NCBI GenBank assembly: GCA_005239595.1
Contig: SBBT01000174.1
Location: 1-22,183 of the forward strand
Source: Candidatus Troglogloeales bacterium
GTDB lineage: Bacteria > Nitrospirota > Nitrospiria > SBBL01 > SBBT01
Length of the DNA: 22,183 nucleotides
Direction of reading: 5' to 3'
Shown here: one piece after another, positions 8,304-15,789 of the stretch
Numbering within the stretch: the first letter of the stretch is position 1
How the letters are laid out: the number at the start of each line of letters is the position of its first letter
Program-made: the position numbers and the translations under genes
The notes under the pieces: generated by a model
The model's input: the letters and a program-made list of their open reading frames with translations, nothing else
Databases searched by the model: none
Told to the model about the DNA's origin: nothing

Positions 8304-8756
8304 TCACGTCCCGTCAGCAGCCTCTTTTGGTTTCTGAACCTTCTCGATCAATTGCAAGAGGGAGATCACCTCGGCATCGGTCACCTTTTCGTCTTGCATC
8401 ATCTCCTGCATGTGCCGACTTACCTGCAGAATGGCCGCATCGGACCGGGTATCGTCAAAAAAATCGTAGACCGTTTTACGAACCTGCTCGGCCTTCTCTA
8501 ACGTGTATGCCTCGGGGAGAAGGGTGACAAACGCCTTGTTGACGACAAACCTTTTCAATGTAAAAATGGTAATCTCTCGTCCCTTCAGGAAAAGGGTCAA
8601 CAGAAAAAGGATGATGAGACCGCTTGCAATCAAGAGGGTCAGGAAAAAACCGCGTCCCTTCCGTGGTCTTGAATAGATCTTCTGCGGAGGGGCGCTTTGC
8701 AGCACCCCGCTTTTATCAATCTGCCCTGGAAGGTGAGAAGTAGCGCTATTGTTCAA
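8304..8756 (-). CDS. Unknown one-helix membrane protein in the lysine operon
   Basis: I do not recognise this 150-residue protein. A polar, proline-rich N-terminus of about 35 residues with basic residues (KIYSRPRKGRG) precedes one strongly hydrophobic helix (about 37-57, FFLTLLIASGLIILFLLTLFL). A charged C-terminal region of about 90 residues follows, predicted helical, with acidic and glutamine-rich stretches. The topology is probably N-in with the C-terminal part periplasmic, by the positive-inside rule, but this is uncertain. The start is TTG overlapping the lysA stop (TTGA), with only a weak GGAG upstream. The stop is 36 bases before dapF. Its setting between lysA and dapF suggests co-expression with lysine genes, but no function can be given. 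Confidence 0.75.
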   Translation of the reverse strand: MNNSATSHLPGQIDKSGVLQSAPPQKIYSRPRKGRGFFLTLLIASGLIILFLLTLFLKGREITIFTLKRFVVNKAFVTLLPEAYTLEKAEQVRKTVYDFFDDTRSDAAILQVSRHMQEMMQDEKVTDAEVISLLQLIEKVQKPKEAADGT

Positions 8757-10012
8757 GACTTTAAAAACTCCGGGATTTTCTCGCCGCGGATTAAATCGGT
8801 CACCGTCTCTCTCTCTCGAATCGTGTCATAGGTCCCCCCGTGCACAAGAATTTCCGGCGGACGCGGCCTCGCATTATAATTGGACGACATCGAAAACCCG
8901 TAGGCCCCCGCGCTCATGACCGCCAAAAGCTCATCCGGCATCGCCTGCGGCATCTTTCTCCCCTGGGCCAAAAAGTCTCCCGATTCACAGATAGGGCCGA
9001 CCACATCAACGGTTACATCCTGTCTCCGTTTCTTAATGACCGGCAAAATATCGTGATACGCCTCATAGAGGCTTGGACGAATCAGGTCGTTCATGCCGGC
9101 ATCCACGACCACAAAATTCTTTGCTTCTCCCTCTTTGGTATAAATCACGCGGGTCACCAAAACGCCTGCATTTCCAACAAGCGACCGCCCAGGTTCCAGA
9201 ACAATGGTGCAGCCGCTTTCCTTCAGCATCGGGAGTATCCCGGAAGCAAGGTCATGAGGCAGGGGCGGCTCTTCTCCATGATACGGAATCCCCAATCCCC
9301 CGCCGATGTCCCAATAGCGGATCTGATGGCCCATCCCGCGAAGCGTATCGATGAGCTTTAATATCCGCCGAAGGGCATCCACAAACGGTTTCACCTGTAT
9401 CAGTTGCGAACCGATATGGGAGTGAACCCCTACCACCTGAACGTTGGAAAGACGGGCGGCTAATTGATATTCCCCGGCCGCTTTCTTAATTTCAATCCCA
9501 AATTTACTGGTCTTGAGGCCGGTGGAGATGTACCGATGGGTTTTGGGATTGATATCCGGATTGACCCGAAGGGCAATCGGCGCCTTCACCTTCACCTCCT
9601 TGGCCACCTCATCAAGCGCAACCAACTCCTGCGAAGATTCAACATTAAACATGAGGATCCCGGCGCGAAGCGCGGCCTCCAACTCCTTTTTGGTCTTTCC
9701 CACGCCGGCAAAAACCATCTTTTTGGGATCAATACCGGCGGCCAATGCCCGCTGCAACTCCCCTGCCGATACAATATCGGCCCCACCCCCTTCTTTGGCA
9801 AAGAGGCGAAGCAGCGCAATGTTGGCGTTCGCCTTCATTGCATACGCAATCAGGTGCGGTACGGGGGCAAAGGCTTCCTGATACGAAAGGAAATGACGAC
9901 GAAGCGTCTGATGGCTGTATAGATAGAAAGGGGTCCCCACTTTCCTTGCTATCTCATCGATCGGCACATCTTCACAACAAAGACGGCCTTTGTGATATCG
10001 AAAATCGTGCAC
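8753..10012 (-). CDS. lysA: Diaminopimelate decarboxylase
   Basis: PLP enzyme that decarboxylates meso-diaminopimelate to L-lysine. The fold-III PLP lysine is Lys60 in AYAMKANANIALL. Other conserved parts are HSHIGSQ (197-203), WDIGGGLGIPY (234-244), LEPGRSLVGNAG (272-283), and the partner-subunit cysteine Cys342 in GPICESGDFLA. I chose GTG 10012 (419 residues). It gives the family-typical N-terminus MHDFRYHKGRLCCEDVPI and has GGAG 9 bases upstream. The longer GTG at 10027 adds five residues without a visible ribosome site. It follows a small lipoprotein gene, as lysA does in pseudomonads. Confidence 0.96.
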   Translation of the reverse strand: MHDFRYHKGRLCCEDVPIDEIARKVGTPFYLYSHQTLRRHFLSYQEAFAPVPHLIAYAMKANANIALLRLFAKEGGGADIVSAGELQRALAAGIDPKKMVFAGVGKTKKELEAALRAGILMFNVESSQELVALDEVAKEVKVKAPIALRVNPDINPKTHRYISTGLKTSKFGIEIKKAAGEYQLAARLSNVQVVGVHSHIGSQLIQVKPFVDALRRILKLIDTLRGMGHQIRYWDIGGGLGIPYHGEEPPLPHDLASGILPMLKESGCTIVLEPGRSLVGNAGVLVTRVIYTKEGEAKNFVVVDAGMNDLIRPSLYEAYHDILPVIKKRRQDVTVDVVGPICESGDFLAQGRKMPQAMPDELLAVMSAGAYGFSMSSNYNARPRPPEILVHGGTYDTIRERETVTDLIRGEKIPEFLKS

Positions 10013-10066
10013 CTTTCGGCACTCCACGAATCGCTTTTTTGTTCATCCGACTTTAAGAAATGTATC

Positions 10067-10204
10067 TTACGGGAGATGGTAGTAGATAGCGGCTGACTCC
10101 GGCTTCTCGCCTGGAGGAATCGGATTTCCCTTTCTACCACAGGCTGAGATCAAAAAGCAAAAAATAAGGAGGAAACATGCAACTAATGTGAGACCCCTAA
10201 ACAT
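10067..10204 (-). CDS. lptM: Small lipoprotein, LptM/LppL-like
   Basis: A 45-residue protein with a hydrophobic signal sequence (VACFLLIFCFLISAC) and a lipobox ending at Cys22. The mature part starts CGRKGNPIPP and is proline-rich, close to the CGxKGPLxxP pattern of LptM (YifL)/LppL proteins. Those are tiny outer-membrane lipoproteins; LptM assists LPS-transport (LptD) assembly in E. coli. Members are often encoded immediately upstream of lysA or dapF, as here. AAGG precedes two adjacent ATG codons (10207 and 10204), and either could start. The stop TAA is 54 bases before lysA. The lipoprotein call is firm; the LptM function is inferred from motif and position. Confidence 0.75.
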   Translation of the reverse strand: MFRGLTLVACFLLIFCFLISACGRKGNPIPPGEKPESAAIYYHLP

Positions 10205-10271
10205 CATATATACCTTAAGTTTCAGGAAGGCTTTTGAACAACGCTACTGCCGTTCCTTAAACGGAAAAAAT

Positions 10272-11696
10272 CTACTTTGATTTTTTCAACAGCCGTTTAA
10301 TCTTTTGGATTTCTAACTGAATCGAGGAAATCGCCGTTCCCCCGATGCCACGCCGCTTCGCGATGGAAGCAGCCGTTGACATCTGCCTAAAAACATCTTC
10401 CTGAAAGAGAGGGGAGTGTTCTTTAAGCTGCGCCAAAGTCCACCGAGGGAACGGTCTTGCCGATGCAAGAGCAGCACGAACCATTTTGCCAACCACTCGA
10501 TGGGCCTCTCGAAATGGGAGGCCTTTGGTCACCAGATAATCCGCAAGATCGGTTGCCAAAAGGGACCCTTCTTCCGTTGCATCGGCCATCCTCTTCTCAT
10601 TAAAGCGTACCTGGCTCACAAGGAGGGTCATGATCCTAAGGGAGTTTTTAAGGGTCTCCACTGTGTCGAACAGAGGCGGTTTGTCTTCCTGAAGATCCCG
10701 GTTATACGTCAGTGGGAGCCCTTTTAACACAGTTAAAAGGGTAAAGAGGGCGCCATAGACACGTCCGGTTTTGCCGCGGATTAATTCCAGCAGGTCAGGG
10801 TTTTTCTTTTGCGGCATCATGCTGCTTCCGGTGCAGAGCTTATCAGGCAGCTCGATAAATCCGAACTCACAGGAGGACCAGAGAATCCAATCTTCCGCCC
10901 AGCGGGAGAGGTGCATCATTAAAATGGAAGCCGCCGATAAAAACTCCACCACAAAATCCCGGTCGCTTACGGCATCGAGGCTGTTTGCGGTAACCGAAGA
11001 AAATCCCAGTGTGCGTGCCACGGCAAGCCGATCAATCGAAAAGGGATTCCCGGCCAAGGCCCCGGCCCCCAGCGGCATCTGATCGAGCCGTTTAAGGCCG
11101 TCCAGGAGACGGGTGCGATCCCTTTCAATCATCTCGTAATAGGCCAGGAGATAGTGGGCCAGCGAAATTGGCTGTGCCCGCTGAAGATGGGTATAGCCCG
11201 GAAGATAGGTCCCAAGATGGGCCTCTGCCGCATCAATAAGCCTTTCTTGAAGGTTATAAATTGCTCCGATCAGATTTTTGGATTCCTCTTTTAGATAAAG
11301 CCGAAGATCAAGGGCAACCTGATCGTTTCGGCTTCGGCCGGTGTGAAGCTTTCCCCCCACCTCCCCGATCTTCTCAATAAGCCGCCTCTCCACATACATA
11401 TGCACATCTTCATCGCTGGCGCTCCCTTCCGCCCCCTCTGCCGCAATCTCCTTTAACCCGCAAACGATGGCCTTTGCCTCTTCCCCGGTCAATAATCCAG
11501 AACAAGAGAGCGCCTCTGCATGGGCAATACTTCCCATTATATCGTAAGGGAAAAGACGGCGATCGAACGAAAAAGAGGAGGTAAACTGCTCCACATCCGG
11601 ATCGGATTTTTCGGACAATCGTCCCTCCCACGCCTTCCAGGGGCGTCCGGGGGAAGGAGGTTTACGTTCTTTTTTAGGATTTTTTCCTTTTGCCAT
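10272..11696 (-). CDS. argH: Argininosuccinate lyase
   Basis: Cleaves argininosuccinate to arginine and fumarate, the last arginine step. The fumarase/aspartase-superfamily signature GSSMMPQKKNPD spans residues 290-301. LHTGRSRNDQVALD (118-130) and the histidine-bearing PGYTHLQRAQP (166-176) are also intact. The 474-residue length is slightly above the family norm. A lysine- and proline-rich N-terminal extension of about 18 residues precedes the usual start region, which reads AWEGRLSE in place of the common WGGRF. The ATG at 11696 lies inside the end of argG (23-base overlap) with no strong ribosome site, which suggests translational coupling. Confidence 0.96.
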   Translation of the reverse strand: MAKGKNPKKERKPPSPGRPWKAWEGRLSEKSDPDVEQFTSSFSFDRRLFPYDIMGSIAHAEALSCSGLLTGEEAKAIVCGLKEIAAEGAEGSASDEDVHMYVERRLIEKIGEVGGKLHTGRSRNDQVALDLRLYLKEESKNLIGAIYNLQERLIDAAEAHLGTYLPGYTHLQRAQPISLAHYLLAYYEMIERDRTRLLDGLKRLDQMPLGAGALAGNPFSIDRLAVARTLGFSSVTANSLDAVSDRDFVVEFLSAASILMMHLSRWAEDWILWSSCEFGFIELPDKLCTGSSMMPQKKNPDLLELIRGKTGRVYGALFTLLTVLKGLPLTYNRDLQEDKPPLFDTVETLKNSLRIMTLLVSQVRFNEKRMADATEEGSLLATDLADYLVTKGLPFREAHRVVGKMVRAALASARPFPRWTLAQLKEHSPLFQEDVFRQMSTAASIAKRRGIGGTAISSIQLEIQKIKRLLKKSK

Positions 11697-12909
11697 ATTT
11701 CTGGTCGCCCTGTCCTATCGCCAACAGTTTTAGCCGAAGGGCATTCAGCCGGATAAACCCCTCTGCCTCTTGCGGGACATAAACCGAATCTTTTTCAAAG
11801 GTCGAAATTTCCTGCCGATAGAGAGAAAATTTTGATTTTCGTCCGAGGACGGTCACGCCTCCCTTATAAAGCTTTAACCGCGCCACGCCAGTGACCTTCT
11901 CCTGCGCCCTGTCAAAGAGCGTCTGAAGCAGTTGCCGTTCAGGGGAGAACCAATATCCATAATAGACCAATGAGGAATAGTGAGAAATGAGGCTGTCCCG
12001 AAGGTGCAACACCTCTCGATCAAGGGTCAGTGATTCAACGGCCCGATGGGCCGCATGCAAAATGGTGCCGCCGGGGGTTTCATAGACCCCTCGCGATTTA
12101 ATCCCGACATACCGGTTTTCCACCAGATCGACCCGGCCGATTCCATGGGCCCCCCCGATTTGATTGAGGGCCTCAATGAGACCGGCCGGCGAATATCTTT
12201 TCCCGTTAATCGTAACCGGATTTCCCGCCACATAGCCCACTTCAATCGTCTGCGGCGCCTCTTTGGCCTTCTCGGGCGACGCGGTCCAAGTAAACATCGA
12301 GTCGGGAGGCTCGCGCCAGGGATCTTCTAAAATTCCTCCCTCGTAGCTGACATGGAAGAGATTCCGATCAATGCTATACGGTTTCTCTAACGTCGCCGTC
12401 ACGGGGATTCCAAAGCGATGGGAATAGGTAATCAGTTCCGACCGCGATGTAAACTCCCATTCCCGCCAGGGGGCAATAATATGGATGGCCGGATCGATCG
12501 AGAGATAGGTCAATTCAAAGCGGACCTGATCGTTCCCTTTGCCGGTTGCCCCATGGGCCACCGCGTCGGCCCCTTCGGCCTTGGCAATCTCCATCTGCCG
12601 TTTTGCAATCAAGGGCCGCGCAATGGAGGTTCCAAGCAGATAACTTCCCTCATAGAGGGCATTCGCGCGAAGCATCGGAAGAAGATAGTCTTTTGCAAAC
12701 GTCTCTTTCAGATCGGAGATAATGACTTTGCCCGCCCCCGTTTTTTTTGCCTTCTCGGCAACCGCCTTTAAATCTTCTCCCTGACCAACGTCCGCGCAAA
12801 AGGCAATGACCTGACAATGATAGGTCTCCTTCAACCAACGGATGATCACCGAGGTGTCGAGGCCCCCCGAATAGGCCAGCACCACCTTCTTGACGTTTTT
12901 ATCTTTCAC
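11674..12909 (-). CDS. argG: Argininosuccinate synthase
   Basis: ATP-dependent condensation of citrulline and aspartate. The PP-loop VLAYSGGLDTSVI lies at residues 10-22. The conserved AHGATGKGNDQVRFE and APWREW segments follow. The 411-residue length is normal for the type I enzyme. The start is GTG 12909. No clear Shine-Dalgarno sequence precedes it, and no later start keeps the PP-loop with proper spacing. It is the first gene of the minus-strand run, with a candidate sigma-70-type promoter about 40 bases upstream, and it overlaps argH. Confidence 0.97.
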   Translation of the reverse strand: MKDKNVKKVVLAYSGGLDTSVIIRWLKETYHCQVIAFCADVGQGEDLKAVAEKAKKTGAGKVIISDLKETFAKDYLLPMLRANALYEGSYLLGTSIARPLIAKRQMEIAKAEGADAVAHGATGKGNDQVRFELTYLSIDPAIHIIAPWREWEFTSRSELITYSHRFGIPVTATLEKPYSIDRNLFHVSYEGGILEDPWREPPDSMFTWTASPEKAKEAPQTIEVGYVAGNPVTINGKRYSPAGLIEALNQIGGAHGIGRVDLVENRYVGIKSRGVYETPGGTILHAAHRAVESLTLDREVLHLRDSLISHYSSLVYYGYWFSPERQLLQTLFDRAQEKVTGVARLKLYKGGVTVLGRKSKFSLYRQEISTFEKDSVYVPQEAEGFIRLNALRLKLLAIGQGDQKYGKRKKS

Positions 12910-12950
12910 CCGATTTTCTTGTCAGTTATGCAAACCCTACGCAGGGCACC

Positions 12951-12980
12951 ACAGTAGATGAGTATCACGACAGGTGTCAA
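12951..12980 (-). promoter_or_regulatory. Candidate promoter of the argG operon
   Basis: On the minus strand a perfect TTGACA (12980-12975) is followed after 18 bases by TACTGT (12956-12951). Only 3 of 6 positions match the -10 consensus, but both the leading TA and the final T are kept. Transcription would start near 12944, leaving a leader of about 35 bases before the argG GTG. No other good promoter was noticed in the gap before argG. Confidence 0.5.
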
Positions 12981-13106
12981 GCTTGGCGCAGGGTACATTC
13001 TTACGGAAGAAGGGCTCAACGTTCACAACCTAATTCTGACAAGAGTGGCAGTATGTACAAAAATGATAGCATTATTCAACCAGGGCAACCTTACCTACCC
13101 ACAACC

Positions 13107-13135
13107 TTGATCTTTTAGCCTCTCCTCGATATACT
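13107..13135 (+). promoter_or_regulatory. Candidate promoter of the methyltransferase gene
   Basis: TTGATC (13107-13112) and TATACT (13130-13135) are separated by exactly 17 bases, with 4/6 and 5/6 consensus matches. The predicted start near 13142 gives a short leader containing AAGGAG before ATG 13165. With the argG promoter it makes the 255-base gap 12910-13164 a divergent control region. I saw no clear operator there. Confidence 0.6.
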
Positions 13136-13164
13136 TCCTGCCAATAAAAAAAGGAGATTTCCGG

Positions 13165-14160
13165 ATGGGCCGCGAGATATCGGCTCCCGCCCTGTTTCAG
13201 CTCGGCTATTACTGGGAAGCAAAAATCTTTCTGACGTCCGTCCGGCTCGACATCTATACCGCGCTGGCCAAGGGCCCCAAATCGGCGGCTGAAATCGCCC
13301 AGGCGGTCAACGCCGATACTACCTCTCTTGCAAGGCTGCTCGATGCGTTGGTTGCAATTGGTCTCCTGACGAGACAAGAGATGCAATACGCCAATACCCC
13401 CACCGTCGCCGAGTTTCTTGTGAAGACAAGCCCTTTCTACCTGGGGGAGTTGATGCTCCTGCAGGATGAAGAGTGGGAACATTGGGGACGGTTGGAGAAA
13501 ATTGTCCAGACCGGCCGGCCGAATATAACAGGGAACATCTTTATGAACCGTCCTGAAATCGGTGAGTTGGTGCTAAAAGTGCTTCATCGCATGGGGCAGA
13601 GGGTAGCGCCGATCTTGTCGGAGAAAATTGATCTTTCACCCTATCAGACCTTGCTGGATGTAGGAGGCGGCGCCGGCACATTTTCGCTTGCCTTCTGCAA
13701 GCGCTATCCGAACCTTTCCGCAACCCTCTTTGACCTCCCACAAACCTTGCTGACAACGAAAAAACATCTTGATGAAGAAAAGATGGCCGATCGCATTCAA
13801 TTGGTGGGAGGAGATTTCAACAAAGATCTATTCCCGGGAATATATGACGTGGTTTTTCTCTCGGACATACTGCATTATCAGACGTCGGAAGAAAACGCCG
13901 CGCTGATTCAAAAACTCTACCGTGCGACCAAGCCTGGCGGAAAAATTATCGTCAAGGACATGTTGATCAACCCGGAGGTATCCAATCCCGGATGGAACGC
14001 CATTTTCTCCATTCACCTCCTCGTTTATACCGAGAAAGGACGATGTTTTCCTGAAAATGAAGTACGCGGCTGGATGGAGCAAGCAGGATTCCACTCGATT
14101 GTTGAGGTGGAACGAAATACCGTACTGACGGCAGTCAAATCCAAAGGAGGTTTAGGATGA
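13165..14160 (+). CDS. SAM-dependent O-methyltransferase (acetylserotonin/plant-OMT-like family)
   Basis: Predicted to methylate a hydroxyl on a small molecule; the substrate is unknown. The first 90 residues or so form a winged-helix dimerisation domain (AKGPKSAAEIAQAVNADTTS, then RLLDALVAIGLL). The Rossmann methyltransferase domain has motif I LLDVGGGAGTFSLAF (163-177), an acidic end of strand 2 (FDLP, 189-192), GDFNKDLFPGIYDVVFLSDI (216-235) and KPGGKIIVKDML. His237 in LHYQ lies where family members carry the catalytic histidine. It has 331 residues, and ATG 13165 has AAGGAG about 8 bases upstream. The stop overlaps the next start as ATGA, tying it to the membrane protein downstream. Related enzymes act on quinones, carotenoids, tetrapyrroles and phenolics. 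Confidence 0.85.
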   Translation: MGREISAPALFQLGYYWEAKIFLTSVRLDIYTALAKGPKSAAEIAQAVNADTTSLARLLDALVAIGLLTRQEMQYANTPTVAEFLVKTSPFYLGELMLLQDEEWEHWGRLEKIVQTGRPNITGNIFMNRPEIGELVLKVLHRMGQRVAPILSEKIDLSPYQTLLDVGGGAGTFSLAFCKRYPNLSATLFDLPQTLLTTKKHLDEEKMADRIQLVGGDFNKDLFPGIYDVVFLSDILHYQTSEENAALIQKLYRATKPGGKIIVKDMLINPEVSNPGWNAIFSIHLLVYTEKGRCFPENEVRGWMEQAGFHSIVEVERNTVLTAVKSKGGLG

Positions 14161-14867
14161 AAGAATTTTTGATGGCACCAGGCTTTATCTCCCCTTATGG
14201 CACATTCGGCGCCGATCTCTCTTCGGTATTCGCATGGATATTCACGCTCCTCTTCCTGTATGGCTGGCAACTGGCAAAAAAGGGAAAGGGGCAGAAGCAC
14301 CATCTGGTGACCCTCTGGGGGATGGTCGCGATGATCGCCTATTTCACCGCTTATTACCTGGCGCGAAGTCTTGGTGCCCTCTCCCTGGAAGGGAAAGAAG
14401 GTTTTGGCGGTCCGGAATGGCTTTACGATAAAGTCTTTTCCCCCATACTAACCATCCATGTAACCGCTGTCTCACTCGGCCTGATCCTGGCAGTCTATAT
14501 GATCATTCTGGGATTCAGGGCCTCTTTTATAAAAGACAGGGAGCGTTTCCTTACGGCCTCTCCTCTGAAAATGGATGAGACGTGGGTCAAATACACGCTG
14601 TATGGGGCTGCCATTCTCTTTGGGCTGGCCGCGTTTCTTCGCGGCGGTCCCTATCAGCGTTACATGGTCTATCTTTCAGGATTCCTGATCGTGGCCCTGG
14701 TGGTATTAGGGGAAAAGGGACTGGAGAAGTGGATGCCGGACGGCGGGACCCGACATCGAAAGATTGGGGCGTTCACCATGAGTCTTTATGTGATTGCCCT
14801 CTTCACAAGCACGATCACCTATGTCATGCTTTATTATCTCTATCCGGCAAAACAGATCCTCCAATAA
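14157..14867 (+). CDS. DUF420-like polytopic membrane protein
   Basis: A 236-residue membrane protein with about six predicted helices (near residues 23-40, 50-72, 95-120, 145-162, 168-186 and 205-229). Histidines lie at positions 48, 49, 101 and 200. The ending RHRKIGAFTMSLYVIALFTS followed by YVMLYYLY resembles DUF420 proteins, some of which (CtaM/YozB) help assemble haem-copper oxidases. Haem or quinone binding through these histidines is therefore possible but not shown. Its ATG overlaps the methyltransferase stop (ATGA), so the two are probably co-translated. The stop TAA sits in a quasi-palindrome shared with the convergent gene. Confidence 0.7.
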   Translation: MKEFLMAPGFISPYGTFGADLSSVFAWIFTLLFLYGWQLAKKGKGQKHHLVTLWGMVAMIAYFTAYYLARSLGALSLEGKEGFGGPEWLYDKVFSPILTIHVTAVSLGLILAVYMIILGFRASFIKDRERFLTASPLKMDETWVKYTLYGAAILFGLAAFLRGGPYQRYMVYLSGFLIVALVVLGEKGLEKWMPDGGTRHRKIGAFTMSLYVIALFTSTITYVMLYYLYPAKQILQ

Positions 14868-14881
14868 AGAAACGTTTCTTA
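14865..14881. repeat. Palindrome joining two convergent stop codons
   Basis: AAGAAACGTTTCTT (14867-14880) is a perfect 14-base palindrome. It joins the TAA of the plus-strand gene (14865-14867) to the TAA of the minus-strand gene (14879-14881). With no spacer and low GC it would make only a weak hairpin, so calling it a bidirectional terminator would be overreach. Confidence 0.6.
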
Positions 14882-15784
14882 CGTCATGTTCGCCGGTTCC
14901 CCATTTTTTAGATGGGCCAGAAAGATCGCATCTAAACTTCCCCAAAGGGAGCAAGCCGCCATCAAGAGGGCAAGATCGATCCTGCCGGGAAGCTCAACCT
15001 GAAGAACAAATCTTAAGAGATAACCCAAAATAAAAAAATAGGTGCAGGCCATCGTAAAACCGGGCCAGATGAAAAAGCGGACCCACGCCGAACGATGAAG
15101 GGGGATCGCAAGTGTCCCGGCATAGGCGGTCGTGGACAGGAGCCCCCCCACCAGGCCAACCGACAGGGTCTGATAAACCGGGTGATGAAGCTGCCCGCCG
15201 ATCATCTCCCCTAAAATGCCGCCGACCAGGATAGAACATGGGAGCCACAGCAGCTTAGAGGTGGCCGCCTTGGCAAAAAGTTCCGACAGGGATCGTCCAT
15301 CCGGGAAAATCGTGCGCACCCCCGCTGCCTCACGCGCCCGAAGGTAGCCGATTTCGAATCCATCGCGGGCCACCGCGCTCGCCACAAAACTAATCATTGC
15401 CGCCCGGACAATTTTATAGCCAAAGAAAAATTCCACCATTCCCAAAATCATCCAGTAGAGCCAGAAGGGATAGATCAGGCCAATTTTAATGGAAAGCCAT
15501 AGCACCTCTTGCCTCCTCTCCCGAAAGAGGATGCCAACCGGTTTGCCAAACCCCTTCGCGTAGGCATAAAGCGCCACGGGGATACAGGTCAGCGACGAGA
15601 AGATCGCCATCGTCACAAGATAGCCGACATGTGATTTTGCATAAAGAAAATAACCGATCAGAAGAAAGGGGAAATAGACGGCAACTCCAGAGAGGAGGAT
15701 GACCTTTAGTTTAAGCCGTCTGGCCGGCCGGTCGGCGTCTAATTGCTCGCCGTAGAGCAGGCGTAATTTGAGGCGGTGAAACAT
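14879..15784 (-). CDS. Unknown polytopic membrane protein
   Basis: I do not recognise this 301-residue protein. It has about seven or eight hydrophobic segments (near 28-48, 54-76, 97-120, 178-197, 205-226, 236-262 and 269-291). The N-terminus is basic and soluble (MFHRLKLRLLYGEQLDADRP). A central polar stretch (about 138-175) has the conserved-looking ARDGFEIGYLRAREAAG and FPDGRSLSELF. Such a loop between helices could bind a ligand or partner, but no known signature is visible. The ATG at 15784 is 5 bases after the macro-domain gene stop, with no good ribosome site of its own, so it is probably translated with that gene. It converges on the DUF420-like gene. Confidence 0.75.
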   Translation of the reverse strand: MFHRLKLRLLYGEQLDADRPARRLKLKVILLSGVAVYFPFLLIGYFLYAKSHVGYLVTMAIFSSLTCIPVALYAYAKGFGKPVGILFRERRQEVLWLSIKIGLIYPFWLYWMILGMVEFFFGYKIVRAAMISFVASAVARDGFEIGYLRAREAAGVRTIFPDGRSLSELFAKAATSKLLWLPCSILVGGILGEMIGGQLHHPVYQTLSVGLVGGLLSTTAYAGTLAIPLHRSAWVRFFIWPGFTMACTYFFILGYLLRFVLQVELPGRIDLALLMAACSLWGSLDAIFLAHLKNGEPANMT

Positions 15785-15789
15785 AGGGC

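Noticed and set aside
9949..10140. 63-residue minus-strand ORF overlapping the lysA start
   Set aside because: It overlaps both the lipoprotein gene and lysA in another frame, has no protein-like features and no ribosome site.
10250..10264. Hairpin CCGTT/AACGG after argH as a terminator
   Set aside because: On the minus strand the T run comes before the stem instead of after it, and the stem is only 5 bp.
12910..13164. Possible ArgR (ARG box) operator near TGATAGCATTATTCA in the argG-methyltransferase gap
   Set aside because: The half-sites and spacing do not fit the 18-base ARG box, and the element lies well upstream of the candidate argG promoter.
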